In this document: positions 35,876-47,033 of the stretch, in pieces
How positions within the stretch are numbered: the first letter of the stretch is position 1
How the letters are laid out: every line of letters starts with the position of its first letter
Assembly (NCBI GenBank): GCA_021234155.1
Contig: JAJEKV010000074.1
Span: 832,154-896,153 of the forward strand
Length of the DNA stretch: 64,000 nucleotides
Direction: 5' to 3'
DNA from: Isoetes taiwanensis
Taxonomy: Eukaryota; Streptophyta; Lycopodiopsida; Isoetales; Isoetaceae
Notes under the pieces: model-generated
Database searches by the model: none
Told to the model about the DNA's origin: nothing
What the model saw: the letters and a program-made list of their open reading frames with translations, nothing else
Position numbers and translations under genes: made by a program

Positions 35876-38800
35876 AAGAAATTTATCAGCGGTGGCCAAG
35901 GCCGCCCTTGAGCAGTCTTTGTCAACTCATGGCAAAGGAGTTTTGTATCAAGTCAAAGGATCCTGACTATGGACTCATGAAATTGAACTAAATGTGTCTG
36001 GATTGGAGAACTCCAACACTCCAATTTTTTTTCTCAAAAGCTCAAAGCAATGCAAAGCATCTCAACTTCTCTATGCTTCTATCTGATCTGGCTAAAATCT
36101 AGCTATGATAGTTTGTTTGAGTGAGAAAACAGAAACAATTTTTTAAGATAAATGCAGCGTTATGCTTCTCCATAGTCTTGGCTAAAAATCTAGATATGGT
36201 AGTTGTTTGAGTGAGGAAGCGTGAAAAAATTCAAGATACAATATCGGCTTCATTTTAGCACATTTTGCACATCACGGCAATACCCTCTTGCTCAATTAGT
36301 CGCTTCTTCTCGCCCGGAGGCGCAACAAAGCCCCAATATCAAATTGATTGACTTGATATTAAAATCGATACAATATACAATTTGTGGCGGCATGAACTAG
36401 GCAAATTACTATAGAAAGATTGAAGTTAAGTGAGGATCCATGTTTTTAATGGCCAATGTCCCATATGTTAACTAGCATTTTAATTTAAATGTTATGAAAA
36501 AAAAGGGGATCATTGAAATCCTTGTAGGTCCCCTTGGGCCAAAGGCAAGGAGAGACCCTATAAGCTATCCTTTAATTTTTTGCTAAAGGATAAAAGCTTA
36601 TAGAAGTTCATTTGATCGTAGTGCATGCATTTGGCTTCATGTGACTTCTAGGTGGAGTTGCATGCATTTTAGCCTAATGTGGTACGTGCTCTAAGGTGGA
36701 GTTGCTAGTGTGATATCTAGGTGGAGTTCGAGATAGCATCTAGTTAGAATGAATGCGAAGATGTGTCCAATGTTCAAGGGATTTGTAGCGAAATTTGGCA
36801 GCCCTAAAGACCTCTACATCATTGATTTTGTAACATCTAAACTAAAATTTATATCAAAACATCATATGTGGATTTGCAACAAATTAACAAAGTCACAAAC
36901 GGGTTCTCATTGCCATGAATTAGTGAAGAAAGCCGAGTCGGAGATATGCGAGGTGACAACACTAAATTTCTCTTTCTTGACTCCTCTACATTTTGGGGAA
37001 ACCAATTTTTACCAAAGCGGCACCCAAACAAGCGGTTTACAATGAATGCTTGTCGAGTTTAAGAAGACATGATTTGACACGTGAGCCATTCTTGGTAACA
37101 ACCATGGAGTTGTCTATGGAGTCTATTAGATATGGAGTTTAGGTTCATAACAACCATAGTATCCCCACTATCAAGTATCTAACCAACAATGAAACAACAA
37201 GGTCTCATACACTTTAGACTCGTGAAGCAAGGAAGCTTTGCTTTTAGGCTTTTCGTGTTCAACAAAGGAATTGTAAAATTGGGTAAAATAGTATAAATCT
37301 GCCGTTATTCTTGCCAAATTTGTTTTTATTATCTTGTTGAAAAAATTGAATATTTGAAGTTCAAAGGAAATTGTTTTGCATTTATACTTAGTGATGCTTG
37401 AACATTGTTCCAAGATCATTACATTGCCATAATCGGGCAACACCGTAATACACCAATTTAATACCTACTTCTTCCTTTGTCACGGATGTTTGTTCACGCA
37501 AGGAAATGATATGCACCATCACTTACCAATTTAATACCTACTTCTTGCTTTTATGCGGATGTTTGTTCTGCAAGAGGAAATGATATGCATGCAAAATTTA
37601 GAAAGTTGCAGTTTTGAAAATCTTTGAATAGCGGATATGCGATTCGATCATGCGACAACATGAGCGGACTCCATCATGTATTCCGCGAGGTAAATCTAAG
37701 CCAAAGGATCCATTCCCAAGCCGTTGCCCAAGAACATAAGTATTCAACACCTTCCCTACAAAATGTTCACCTCGTCGATGAAGAACCGCCAAAATCAAAT
37801 TCCCTTGTGATAATGGGTTGTAACTATCAAAATATTGTGTCGGTGTATATGCATGCGAGTCAACAACCTTTAATTCTTTCCAAAAGGCAACACAAAAGGT
37901 TAAAAGTCTGAAGAAAACTCTTTCTTATGAGACCACGAAGTTTTGAGTGGTATATGCATCATAATAAGCAAAAACTCTTGACCCGGCGGAGGCCATCATC
38001 ACATGGATGTTTGCATCAACAACTTTCTTTGAATGCGCTCTAAGCGTGAAGCGAATTCTCAAAACCTAGTTTTAGCGAGAATCCAGATCCTGGAGATTCT
38101 ACGGAAGCCGTGCGGTATAAACAAATCTTCACCAGGCGGCGAAACAACAAAATACATGAACTAGATCGTTCGGGCTATGGCGGAATGAATAACCCGCCAA
38201 TCGAAGGCATGACGCGGCCCGGAAGGATAGGGCATCCAATCGAAGAATACCAAAGTATATAAGAGATGAAACATTCAGTTCTGGCGCTTCTTATATATAG
38301 GTGCCAGAAGCGAAATAACCAAACAAATCCAACTACATATGACTGCTCGGCCAAATAATCCTTCACATAGCAGTCCTTTTAGCTCACGCATGTCATCTTG
38401 AATTGATTTCCATAGTTCGGAGCAAATAATCCTTGATGGGATTTCCTAATGAAACACTCTGCAACAAATGCTTTGCAATGCCACGATTCTGACATCGGAC
38501 CCGGCAATCTTTGGAGAAAATCAGGGCTGGGCATGGAATCCACACAGGGAATGCATCAATCGGCGGCTCCTTCATCATTTAAACTAGCTGCTATGCCTGT
38601 TCTTGCGGCGATGCAGCTCAAAACTCCTACCACTGTTGTTCGGTATGTGATGATGTGGTTCGGTTTATGGCTTTTCATCTCCTTTCTACGTGATCACGGG
38701 TGTTCAAAATCAGGATGAGCGCACCTTTGGTGTTACTACCTTGGTGAGAGGTGTGCGAAATTCTCCGCGACTATGGCTATGGCGTAGGCGATGAAGAGGC

Positions 38801-38945
38801 CTCGAGCGGAGCTCAATTTTTCTTTTCTTTTCTTCTTGCAAGAAATTGTCAGGGAAAACATGGACTTTGCAGCCCGGATTTTTGCCGATGGGCGTCCTAT
38901 CGGACATTCTTGATTATATATGTGTAGATTATGCGATGCTATCCA
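35876..38945. mobile_element. 3.1-kb insertion of unknown type inside repeat X
   Basis: Copy 1 of repeat X is continuous across 20,335-20,360. The corresponding points in this copy are about 35,875 and 38,930, so roughly 3.07 kb has been inserted, or a rearrangement joined two copies. It contains short units with CTAGGTGGAGTT (36,640-36,730) and minus-strand coding-like fragments (for example NRGIAKHLLQSVSLGNPIKD near 38,500) that I cannot assign. I see no LTR, reverse transcriptase, clear inverted termini or target duplication. Confidence 0.55.
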
Positions 38946-41900
38946 GCACGGTATTAATTGTCAAAATCCTTGCATTATTATGCAAAATGTTGAAGTATTA
39001 CATCAAAATGCCAACTAAATATAGCTATTGATACATTACCATTATAGCTACGAGAAATTATATATGATTCACGAGAACGAGATTGAGCCTTTGTTAATGC
39101 TATGTCCCCACATGTCAACAATGTATTTAGGAATCAAATAGTCTTGATCTTTGCCATTTGCATCCATGCATAATGTAGCATCTAACTTCACCATACCTTG
39201 ATGGATTTGATGGATTAGATTAAGCCAATGTTTAGTTAAGCAACATATATAGTCACGATAGCGGGCATCCACACCATGATCATAAATATGACCATAATTG
39301 GTAGACTCTGAATCGAAGATGGCATCTTCTTCTGTATAGCCCAACTCGTTGGAGTTTCATCGTCTTGGTCGGACTAAAACAAACATACCTTTAAGTAACA
39401 TGTGCATGGGGATCGAACTCATCCATGATAACACTAGGCAGCCCATCGCTGGCCCACAATAAGAAGGCAATACAAACCTTCTTGGCTTCATCAACCTTTG
39501 GAGTAAAAAGGCGACTTGTAGAGGTTCTTGCCTTGTAATGCAACCAAAGTTATCATTTTGAGGTGATTCACGGAGATACATCTTCCAAACATAAAGAATC
39601 TCGGTCCAATAATCCTTAGTTGCTTTATCTTGCATTAGAAGGAGTTCCATAATGCTATGTACTGGCGATCTTTGTTTGCGGGCCGGGGAGATCTTTTGAT
39701 TTCTTCCTTAGAGGATATTTTAGGCACCCTATTGTGCGTTGGCTCACCATTTTCATCCTCCTTCCACATTATTATTCCTTTTTTGGAATCCACTCTTTAT
39801 GGGTTGGCAGCATCTTATATTGCATAATGGGCCATTTCCCATCAATTTCAAATCGGAATAGTAATGGAGTGGTATGGCTGTTAGACATTGACCTTTATCA
39901 AGGATATATCATGACAAAGCCTTTCAATCTTGAACCTCATCCACAAAATATGGAATAGGAGTCTTTGCATTGCACTTGCTAAACAAGTAAAGCAACTCAG
40001 GCAAAGTTAGAGCATCCGATGAACTCATTAACATGAAAAGTTCCCAAACAATGCATCGATCTCGTCATGAGTGTGCTCAGCCATCATGAAGCCAACACGA
40101 GATCTCCTCGAATACCTTAAGCCATGTCAAATAGAAGTGGACAACACATATCTATTTTATTTTGACCTAATGCATTATCCAAGTACCCAAGTAGAGATTT
40201 AGGAAGAGAGTTGAAGCCTTCTAAGTTGGCACTAGAAGATGAAGAGCATCATCTCTTGTGCGTACGCGAAAACTATTCGCAGTGGTCAAGTGTCTTTTTA
40301 TGGCTTGCATCAATTTGCAATCACAGCCAGTTACTTCCACCACGGATCAGGTACACTCGTCTTAGATGCGGCAACTCAAGATGAGTGTAGGATCCTAGAA
40401 AGTGATCAACATGAAAGTTTGAGTCATCTTTCAAGATCAAGAGAGAAATGACCAGCCGTCCACGATGACCATGTGTCAATGCACCCATCAAAATTTGCTC
40501 TTCGCGATCCCCTCTCAAGCGGAACTTCTGAGAGATGATGATTTCTGGTGTGAGTGTTTTTGACCTGATCCATCTTGTCATATATTATGCCAAAGGTGAC
40601 TTTAAGTGCGATGTGATAATGAAATGCTGCGCCAATGCCAATATTGACTCCCTCTGAGGGCGTTGTTTCAACATATATTGCCCAGGTGGAATTGAGAAGT
40701 TCGCGCCTCTCCTTATATCTTGTTCTTTCCAATTTTTCTTGATGACAACACATATGTTAAACTACAGAATGCTGTAATTTTTGCTATCTTTGACATGGAA
40801 ATTCTTTCTTCAAATATTATAAAAGAGGGGCAAGTTTACACTTTCGTTCTGTCAATTCTTCCACCACGGCACCCGCTTCCTTATGTATGCTCTTTTTATT
40901 AAAGATGGAAGGAAGTTTGCGAATATTCTCCCTTATATCATCCTTTTCCTTTTTTTGCTTCTATGTAGATTACTCTCCATTATTTTCACTAATGAAGGTA
41001 TCAAAGCGTACTTTAAATGCGCTAGTGTCATAGATCTAAGCTTCTTAGAGCATTACCATGCTCTGCCCGTTTCCACCTAACTTCGAACCTCTTCCTCCAA
41101 TTGCAAATGTAGATTGAGCAGCTCCTAAAGCCGCAGCGCCATTGAATTAATGACATTCCTCCAAAGACCACTACTTTTGCCTCCGTGGCATAAGTTACAC
41201 TCAACACATCAAAAATGGCGTAATCTTTGCCTTTGCTTGATTGAGAATAAAATTCTTTTCTTAAGGCACATACTTGTTCTCGGCTTAGTTTTTTTATACA
41301 ATCTTCCTTGCAACATGTTGATTTTAGACCACTCTTGATTGACTTGGAAGCACACATCCTCTCCTCCTTGCTATTCCCATTTAGTTCCCTCCTGACCCTC
41401 TTCACATATGTATATTTCCTTTTCCTCTTGAATTGCTTCTCAACATCAGCTTCCAGACATTCACCTTCTAAGTCATCCACTTCAAGTGCAGCTCGGGCTT
41501 GTAAATGTTGTGAAATTGTCCTACCATCACTAAGCAAAACATCACAACTCTTCCAAGATATTAGACTTAAAGTAGGAGGCCTCTCTGCACAAGCATGACA
41601 TGATCTCATATTTTGGTTCCTAGTTGGATCCATTATCTTACCCATTGTAAGCTAGACCTTTGATACCCCCAAGAACTCATCGTCTATAGCATCTTGAGGA
41701 TCACTAAAGACTATGTTTGCATCCGAATATTTAGACCCGATGCAGGAATGAAGAATGTAAACCAAGTAGATCTGTTCTGGAATAGTTGACTGCCTCAACT
41801 TCAGGCTTGAATATCTTGAGGCCAAGACGGGCATCTAGTTTCTCCCCAGCTCCAATCTCCTCTACTATCTTATCATCCTCCGCTGTTGCAGTGTTGCTTG

Positions 41901-42270
41901 ATTCACCAAAGTGGGTAGTGAGCCTGATGTCTGGCGGGCTACTAACAGATGGTGAGCTGTTAGATGAATCCTCTGAAGATGGCAAATGAAGGGATGTTCC
42001 TGAAGACGTATCTTCACTTGAGGGACACTCAACAGGTTTTACATCCCTTGTTGGCCACTCAATAAATGTTTCTACTGCTTCTCCAATGTTATCTGCCCTC
42101 CCGCAAGGGATTGGCAGGTCAGTGGCGGGAACCACAGACTTTGTCCCTTCTATTGCCACATTCATAGGGTGCACATCCTTGCCATGAATATTTGTTCTTT
42201 TCAAAAGGTGGCCCCTAGCAACAATTGTCCTCCCAACGAACAGGTTGTATAGAGGAAACTGGAACCTGCA
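38946..42270 (-). pseudogene. Repeat X, fuller copy: DUF7869-like protein gene, several exons
   Basis: The minus strand holds an uncharacterised gene. A first visible exon starts after an acceptor (AAATGCAG) near 42,266 with YNLFVGRTIVARGHLLKR and runs to about 41,750. A Cys-rich part follows at 41,830-41,030 (CHACAERPPTL; STCCKEDCIKKLSREQV), with one TAG at 41,652. An AT-rich probable intron is next. At 40,750-40,240 come DKMDQVKT, LTHGHRG and DDSNFHVDHFL, then DNALGQNK near 40,190-40,158, HTHDEIDALFGNF near 40,083-40,045 and PYFVDEVQDWKGF near 39,940. The order DKMDxxKT, HGH, DSN, DNxxGxNK, HTHxDID is that of DUF7869-type proteins. The spaced Asp residues suggest an RNase H-like or DDE-like core (inference). 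It is degenerate downstream and disrupted by two insertions. Confidence 0.65.
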
Positions 42271-42661
42271 TTTAACACAAAAAAATTCAGAACAACATAT
42301 CAAATGCAAGGAAAATGCCAAAAAAATAGACAAAAATGGCACTATATTATAGAATTTTTTGTCTTTTCTGGGACTTTTTGGAAGGTAAAGGTGCCATGGC
42401 ACCATTTATGCCTCTACAATTATGTATTGGCAACCAAAAGGTGCCATTTACAGATAGTTGCTTCAGTTGACATCCCATGGTGGGAACATCAGCCACCAAA
42501 TGCCGCCATAGCGCCATTTACACCCATGTTGTGGCTGTTGACCACCAAATGGCGCCATTTGCTTCTAAATGGCTGTTTGAATCATAAAGGCGCCATGGCG
42601 CTATTTAGCCACCAACATAGTGGCATGAGCATTTTTCTAGAGAATATTTTTGAGGTGTCTA

Positions 42662-42721
42662 TGTTATGCATTCTTGCTCATATTGGTAAACGTGTGCCAA
42701 TAGGAGCAGGTATGTATAACA
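42662..42721 (+). repeat. 60-nt two-stem hairpin, copy 1
   Basis: Outer stem TGTTATGCAT pairs with ATGTATAACA (one G-T type change). Inner stem TCATATTGG pairs with CCAATAGGA (one mismatch). Symmetrical 6-nt internal loops and a 10-nt apical loop separate them. It is repeated 162 nt downstream. Confidence 0.75.
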
Positions 42722-42823
42722 AGGGACCCCCATTAACATCCTCTAAATGCAAAACCGCCATAAGACCCAATATTGATATAAATTGCGCCATCGCGCCATT
42801 GAAGGATATGAATGAGGTGCCTA

Positions 42824-42883
42824 TGTTATGCATTCTTATTCATATTGATAAGTACGTGTCAATATGAGCAGGTATGCATAACA
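42824..42883 (+). repeat. 60-nt two-stem hairpin, copy 2
   Basis: Outer stem TGTTATGCAT/ATGCATAACA (10 bp, perfect) and inner stem TCATATTGA/TCAATATGA (9 bp, perfect), with the same loop sizes as copy 1. The last inner pair is A-T here and G-C in copy 1, a compensated change. Confidence 0.8.
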
Positions 42884-43581
42884 ACAGCACCCCATTAACA
42901 TTCCACACAAACGGCACCTTGGCACAATTTAGCAGCAATAGCAAAAGCCTGGTAATTTTGGCTTCAGGTGAACAACATGCAGCCAGGTCATGAAATGTTA
43001 AGATTCGGAATAGATTTTTGAGACAAGACAGACAACAAAATCCCTAATTGTAGTGGACTTACTTGATGTTGCTCAGGTCCATTTCAATGCAAACTGCTGA
43101 AGCAAAAGATTGGAACGGCTCCAAATAATTCCAACTAAAAATGCTGCTCTAAACTACTTACTAGAATCACTGGGTGCTCAAAGATCCGATCTTGCTAAGC
43201 CCTTCCGGTGAGTATTTCTTAGAAACGACCGCATATGCCTTACAAAAAGATCTATCAAAGTGCTACGAAAAAGATGAAGCCTTAAGCGGCGATCTCAATA
43301 CAACAATGCGAGAATGAAGAAGGATGGAATTCAAATTTGGATGGGCAGACATTTTAAATTCAAAAATTGGGTGGGCGGGCTTTTAAAATTCAAAAATTGG
43401 GCGGGCTTTTGAAATTCAAAATTTGGGGCGGCGGTAGTGGAAAGATCAAGCTTGGCGGAAGGATCTTGTTGGGCTATCAGGCTGGGTGAGATGTTGTTAG
43501 TATTTATTGGAGATCACGTCATTTGAAATCACACAGGCCAGCTTCGGATGCCCGGCGCTTCTCTCCCCACCACAGCATGCT

Positions 43582-43720
43582 TGGATGACCCATGGGGAGA
43601 CGCTCGAGTAGATCTTGGTGTTACGTTCGAGACACCGGCTTAAATGGGTAAAGCGACTACTCATAAACATCTAAGCGGTTTTGCCCAGTTGGTTAGGGCA
43701 TGTCGGTTAAGAGCGTTACA
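43582..43720 (+). repeat. TRIM 5' LTR
   Basis: Shares with 43,845-43,990 the blocks GACCCATGGG, CTCGAGTAGATCTTGGTG, GCGACTACTCATAAAC and GGGCATGTCGGTTA. The start is inferred by alignment and its TGT is altered. Confidence 0.72.
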
Positions 43721-43738
43721 TTTGGTATCAGGCGGGGC
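43721..43738 (+). other. TRIM primer-binding site
   Basis: TTTGGTATCAGGCGGGGC directly follows the first LTR; compare the usual plant TGGTATCAGAGC. Confidence 0.7.
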
Positions 43739-43844
43739 TCGAGTTCGTATCCATGGGGGCAAGTATGACACGGAATACCGTTGGGCGGTAGGTCATGACT
43801 TAGTTTGTGATGCCTTCGAGGGCGAGCATAGTCTAGTGGGAGAT

Positions 43845-43990
43845 TGTAACGGACCCATGGGAGACCGCTCGAGTAGATCTTGGTGTTACGTTCCCGAGAC
43901 ACCGGCATAAATGGGTAGAAGCGACTACTCATAAACGTCTAGAAGGTTTTTTTCCAGTTGGTTAAGGGCATGTCGGTTAGGAATGTTACA
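43845..43990 (+). repeat. TRIM 3' LTR
   Basis: 146 bp with TG...CA ends (TGTAACGG ... ATGTTACA). Confidence 0.75.
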
Positions 43991-44570
43991 AGCGCCCAGC
44001 ACCTAGCCGCCAGTGCCCAGCGCCATTTGATCCAGTTCCTTTTAGGAAGTGTTTTCACCCAGCGCCCAGCCGCCAGGGCCCAACGCCTTCCACTTACAGT
44101 TTTTTCTTGCCTTGCCAACTTCCACATTCATTCTCTCTCTAGTACCCAAAGTTCGAGGCAAAAATGGAGGCTACAAGAGATCCAGCAGTCGGAGCCAGCG
44201 CCCTTTAAGGCTCAGGTATATATTTTTTGTTTTGGTCTCAAGCTAGGCAGCTCTAGGTGCAAATGGCGTTGCCTGCTTATAATGCCTCCTAAGTGATGCA
44301 TACTTGGTTCAGGCAATGTGGGGAAGGCAAATGGTGTCGCGGCGCCATTTAGCCCATTCATGTTAGTTTCACAATAGAATACAAACATGCTCAACTCACA
44401 AGTAGTTTGCAAATAGAAATAAACAAAACAACAATCCAACTCTGGAGATAGAAATGGCGCCGTGGCGCCAGGCTGCCACCACGATGCCATTTCACATCGA
44501 ATGGCTCATGGCGCCATTTCCATCTCCAGATCCATATTGTTTTGCTTCTCATCATGTCCCATCATTGTAC

Positions 44571-45045
44571 TGGGCACGGCAATGCAGCTCACACTCTGCA
44601 AATGGCACCCAGCGATTACCATTTGCATCAAAAAAACAACACAAGTCACGGCAACCAAAAGCGGTTTGCCTCCTACACGGTTTTATCATGAGGCGACACA
44701 CCTATGCAGTTCTTGCCGAACTTGTGTTGGCCCTCTCGATGCCATTTGCATTGTGATAGCTGCATGTCGGGTGTCTACTACTTGCAAAGAACTGGACGTA
44801 TCAAAAATTAGCAATGCAGCTCACGTTATGCAAATGGTGCCGCGGCGCCATTTGCATCGTGAGGGCCAGCACAAGCAGTGTAGTCACGTTCGTAGCATAC
44901 CGTACTCGTACAGTACGACTTCTAACGTACTGTACCTTTTTCGTACCTTCCAAGTTTTACGTACTTTGTGTACGTTTTTCATGAGTTGTTATATTTGGCG
45001 TACAGTACGTAAAGTACGTTGTGTACGTACATTACATAAAGTACT
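44571..45045 (+). repeat. Left arm of inverted repeat with GTAC-rich inner edge
   Basis: Blocks CAATGCAGCTCAC, TGCAAATGGxGCC, CTTGTGTTGGCCCTC and ACTTGCAAAGAACT occur here and, reverse-complemented, at 46,381-46,600. The inner edge (44,880-45,045) is crowded with GTAC words (CGTACTCGTACAGTACG and similar). The arms enclose about 1.25 kb of AT-rich DNA without a gene. Confidence 0.6.
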
Positions 45046-46290
45046 TTTCATTTCATTTTGTATTTCCAGTTTTTTGTAGAACCACAATATTTGAAGAAAC
45101 AGATCATTATAAAAATCTAAGCCGAATGATTAGAGCTTAAAACAAAATTATTATAATGGGCAATTGAAAAACTTGAATAGTTAATAGTCATTGCAGTAGT
45201 TTTTACTCAAAAATTCTGGTCAATCTATCAGTCTAACTAGAAACATTCGGCACCTAATAGATTTGGCATCTAATTGCAATTTTGATCTGCAAAAAAATTT
45301 CAAAAATTAATATCATAAATTTCAAAAACCAATAATAATAATTAATTTCAAGTTTTTCATTTCTTATACCAGGAGTATTCTCATTTTGCAACAGCTGCTG
45401 CTCACACGCTCGTAGAACCATTCTGTGCAGGAGGAAATGGTCTTTGAGTAAGTAAACATGAAACACAAGTCTGCTGCTGCATTATTACTATGCATTAAAA
45501 TGAGAATTAACATCAAAAAATCGTGCAATGAAGACTTATAGTTCCAGTTCTATAATCATGCAAGAATCAGAACTAAATGCTCTCTATTTATAGTAAGACA
45601 AATGCCTAACATCTAATATGTACGTTGCCTTCGCAAAACTTTTAAACATGCATTTTTCTTTTTTAGCATATAGCTACTAGAAGAGTACCAGTAAGAGGTT
45701 GGAGCATAGCAATTACCAGTTTGAGAAGTGACAAACAAACCTTGTAAGTGGGCCATACTTTAGTTCAAGACAATGAAAGCAAAAACTCCAAGTATTATTA
45801 CTCTTACTTGCTTAAAGAGTCTGATCGAACTGTGTACCAAGCTGCAAACATCTTGTGAATGGCCGAAATTGATATTAGATCCAAAATGAAAGAAAAAAGC
45901 AGGTTCAAACACTCTTGCCTGCTAATATGGCATGCTCAAAACATCTAGGAGGTATACAAGGATGATTTCAGTTTCAAAAGATAACTGCCTGGAAGAAAAG
46001 ATCGAAAATATTACTTTTACCTCTTCCTTAAACTCTTACAGACCGCTAAATCCGTCCAAAGAGCAAGGAAAGAGAAGCCCTAAGATGCCTTTTCGACCCT
46101 AAACTTCTCCGCAGCCCTGTAAGTATCCCTAAGCTGCTCTTCGACCCCTGTAAGCTGCTCCGATCTGTAAGAGCATGAACGGCTTCGACTTGGCGGCTAT
46201 TAGGTCACGAGACAATATGAGAAAGGGGAAAAACTTCTTAGGGTTTCTAACCATTTACAAATATACATAATTTTTTTTTTTACCTTATTT
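45046..46290. other. AT-rich interior between inverted arms, no gene
   Basis: No coding sequence or domain recognised. Confidence 0.45.
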
Positions 46291-46600
46291 TCTTCAAGTA
46301 CGAGACGTACAGTACGAAATACAAGGCATGGTACGTCCATATATGTTACGTACGCGTACGAAAACAACCCTGAGCACAAGTCAGACTGCTTCCTGGGCAA
46401 CAATGTAGCTCACACAACTGTTGCTCAGGAGGCAGCCTGCCTTTTGGTTGTCGGACTTGTGTTGGCCCTCTCGCGTGGCGCCATTTGCATAGTGTGAGTT
46501 GCATTGCTAATTTTTTAAGCCATATAGTTCTTTGCAAGTAGCAGACATCCGACATGCCCGCCATTTGCATTGTGAGGGCCATCACAAGTCTGGCAACCAG
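46291..46600 (-). repeat. Right arm of inverted repeat
   Basis: Reverse complement resembles 44,571-44,880 (TTAGCAATGCAACTCAC, CTATGCAAATGGCGCCA, GGGCCAACACAAGTCC). A GTAC-rich edge lies at about 46,295-46,365. The match is mosaic rather than continuous. Confidence 0.55.
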
Positions 46601-47033
46601 AACGCGGGCCTGTCTTCTGGTTGTTCATCAGAATTCATGTAGTTGATGAGTAAAAGCATCGAGAATTTCCAATCATCCTTTCCCTGCCTCTTTGGGCAAT
46701 GTAGCTTAGTTACATTCTAAGTTCCCTCGTTCAAAGAGGCGTAAAAGCAAGATTTGGGAATGCGCGATGCTTTCACTTTGATGTTCAAGCAGTCATTCTT
46801 AAGGTAAGAATGTAAGTCTTTATTTACTGGCAATAAAATTATTATCTGCAAAGAATATCTAGACCGAATTTATTTGCAATTTGCACTTATCTAATTTTGT
46901 TCAGATCTCAAATCCTGGCCATTAACTTGTGTCCATTGCAGTATTATATAGCTTAAATAGCCTCCTGCAAGTTCCATTTTTGGATTTTTGCAATACAATG
47001 CTTGATTCTTGCTTATCACTCACTGAGCATGTG
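46601..47033. other. No recognisable feature
   Basis: Non-repetitive AT-rich sequence between the inverted-repeat arm and the LTR fragments. Confidence 0.4.

Larger units (their letters stand above)
42400..43570. repeat. GGCGCCAT-rich non-coding zone
   Basis: The palindrome-like word ATGGCGCCAT and close variants recur on both strands (for example near 42,515, 42,550, 42,590 and 42,790) in sequence that codes for nothing I recognise. The same word returns at 44.3-44.9 and 46.5 kb. Two matching hairpins lie in this zone. Confidence 0.6.
43582..43990 (+). mobile_element. TRIM-like miniature LTR retrotransposon
   Basis: Two direct repeats of about 140-146 bp (43,582-43,720 and 43,845-43,990) flank only about 124 bp. 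The first ends GCGTTACA and is followed at once by TTTGGTATCAGGCGGGGC, a good match to the plant initiator-tRNA-Met primer site. The second is preceded by AGTGGGAGAT, a short purine tract, and begins TGTAACGGACCC. LTRs under 250 bp, a primer site, a purine tract and no coding capacity are the marks of terminal-repeat retrotransposons in miniature. No clear target duplication was found. Confidence 0.72.

Noticed and set aside
43660-43760. tRNA gene
   Set aside because: Box-A-like and box-B-like words are present, but no cloverleaf can be drawn and the site is explained as LTR end plus tRNA-Met primer-binding site of the TRIM.
43540-43990. Cassandra-type TRIM with 5S rRNA in the LTR
   Set aside because: Only a short GCATGCTTGG word resembles 5S rRNA, and it lies outside the LTR as aligned.
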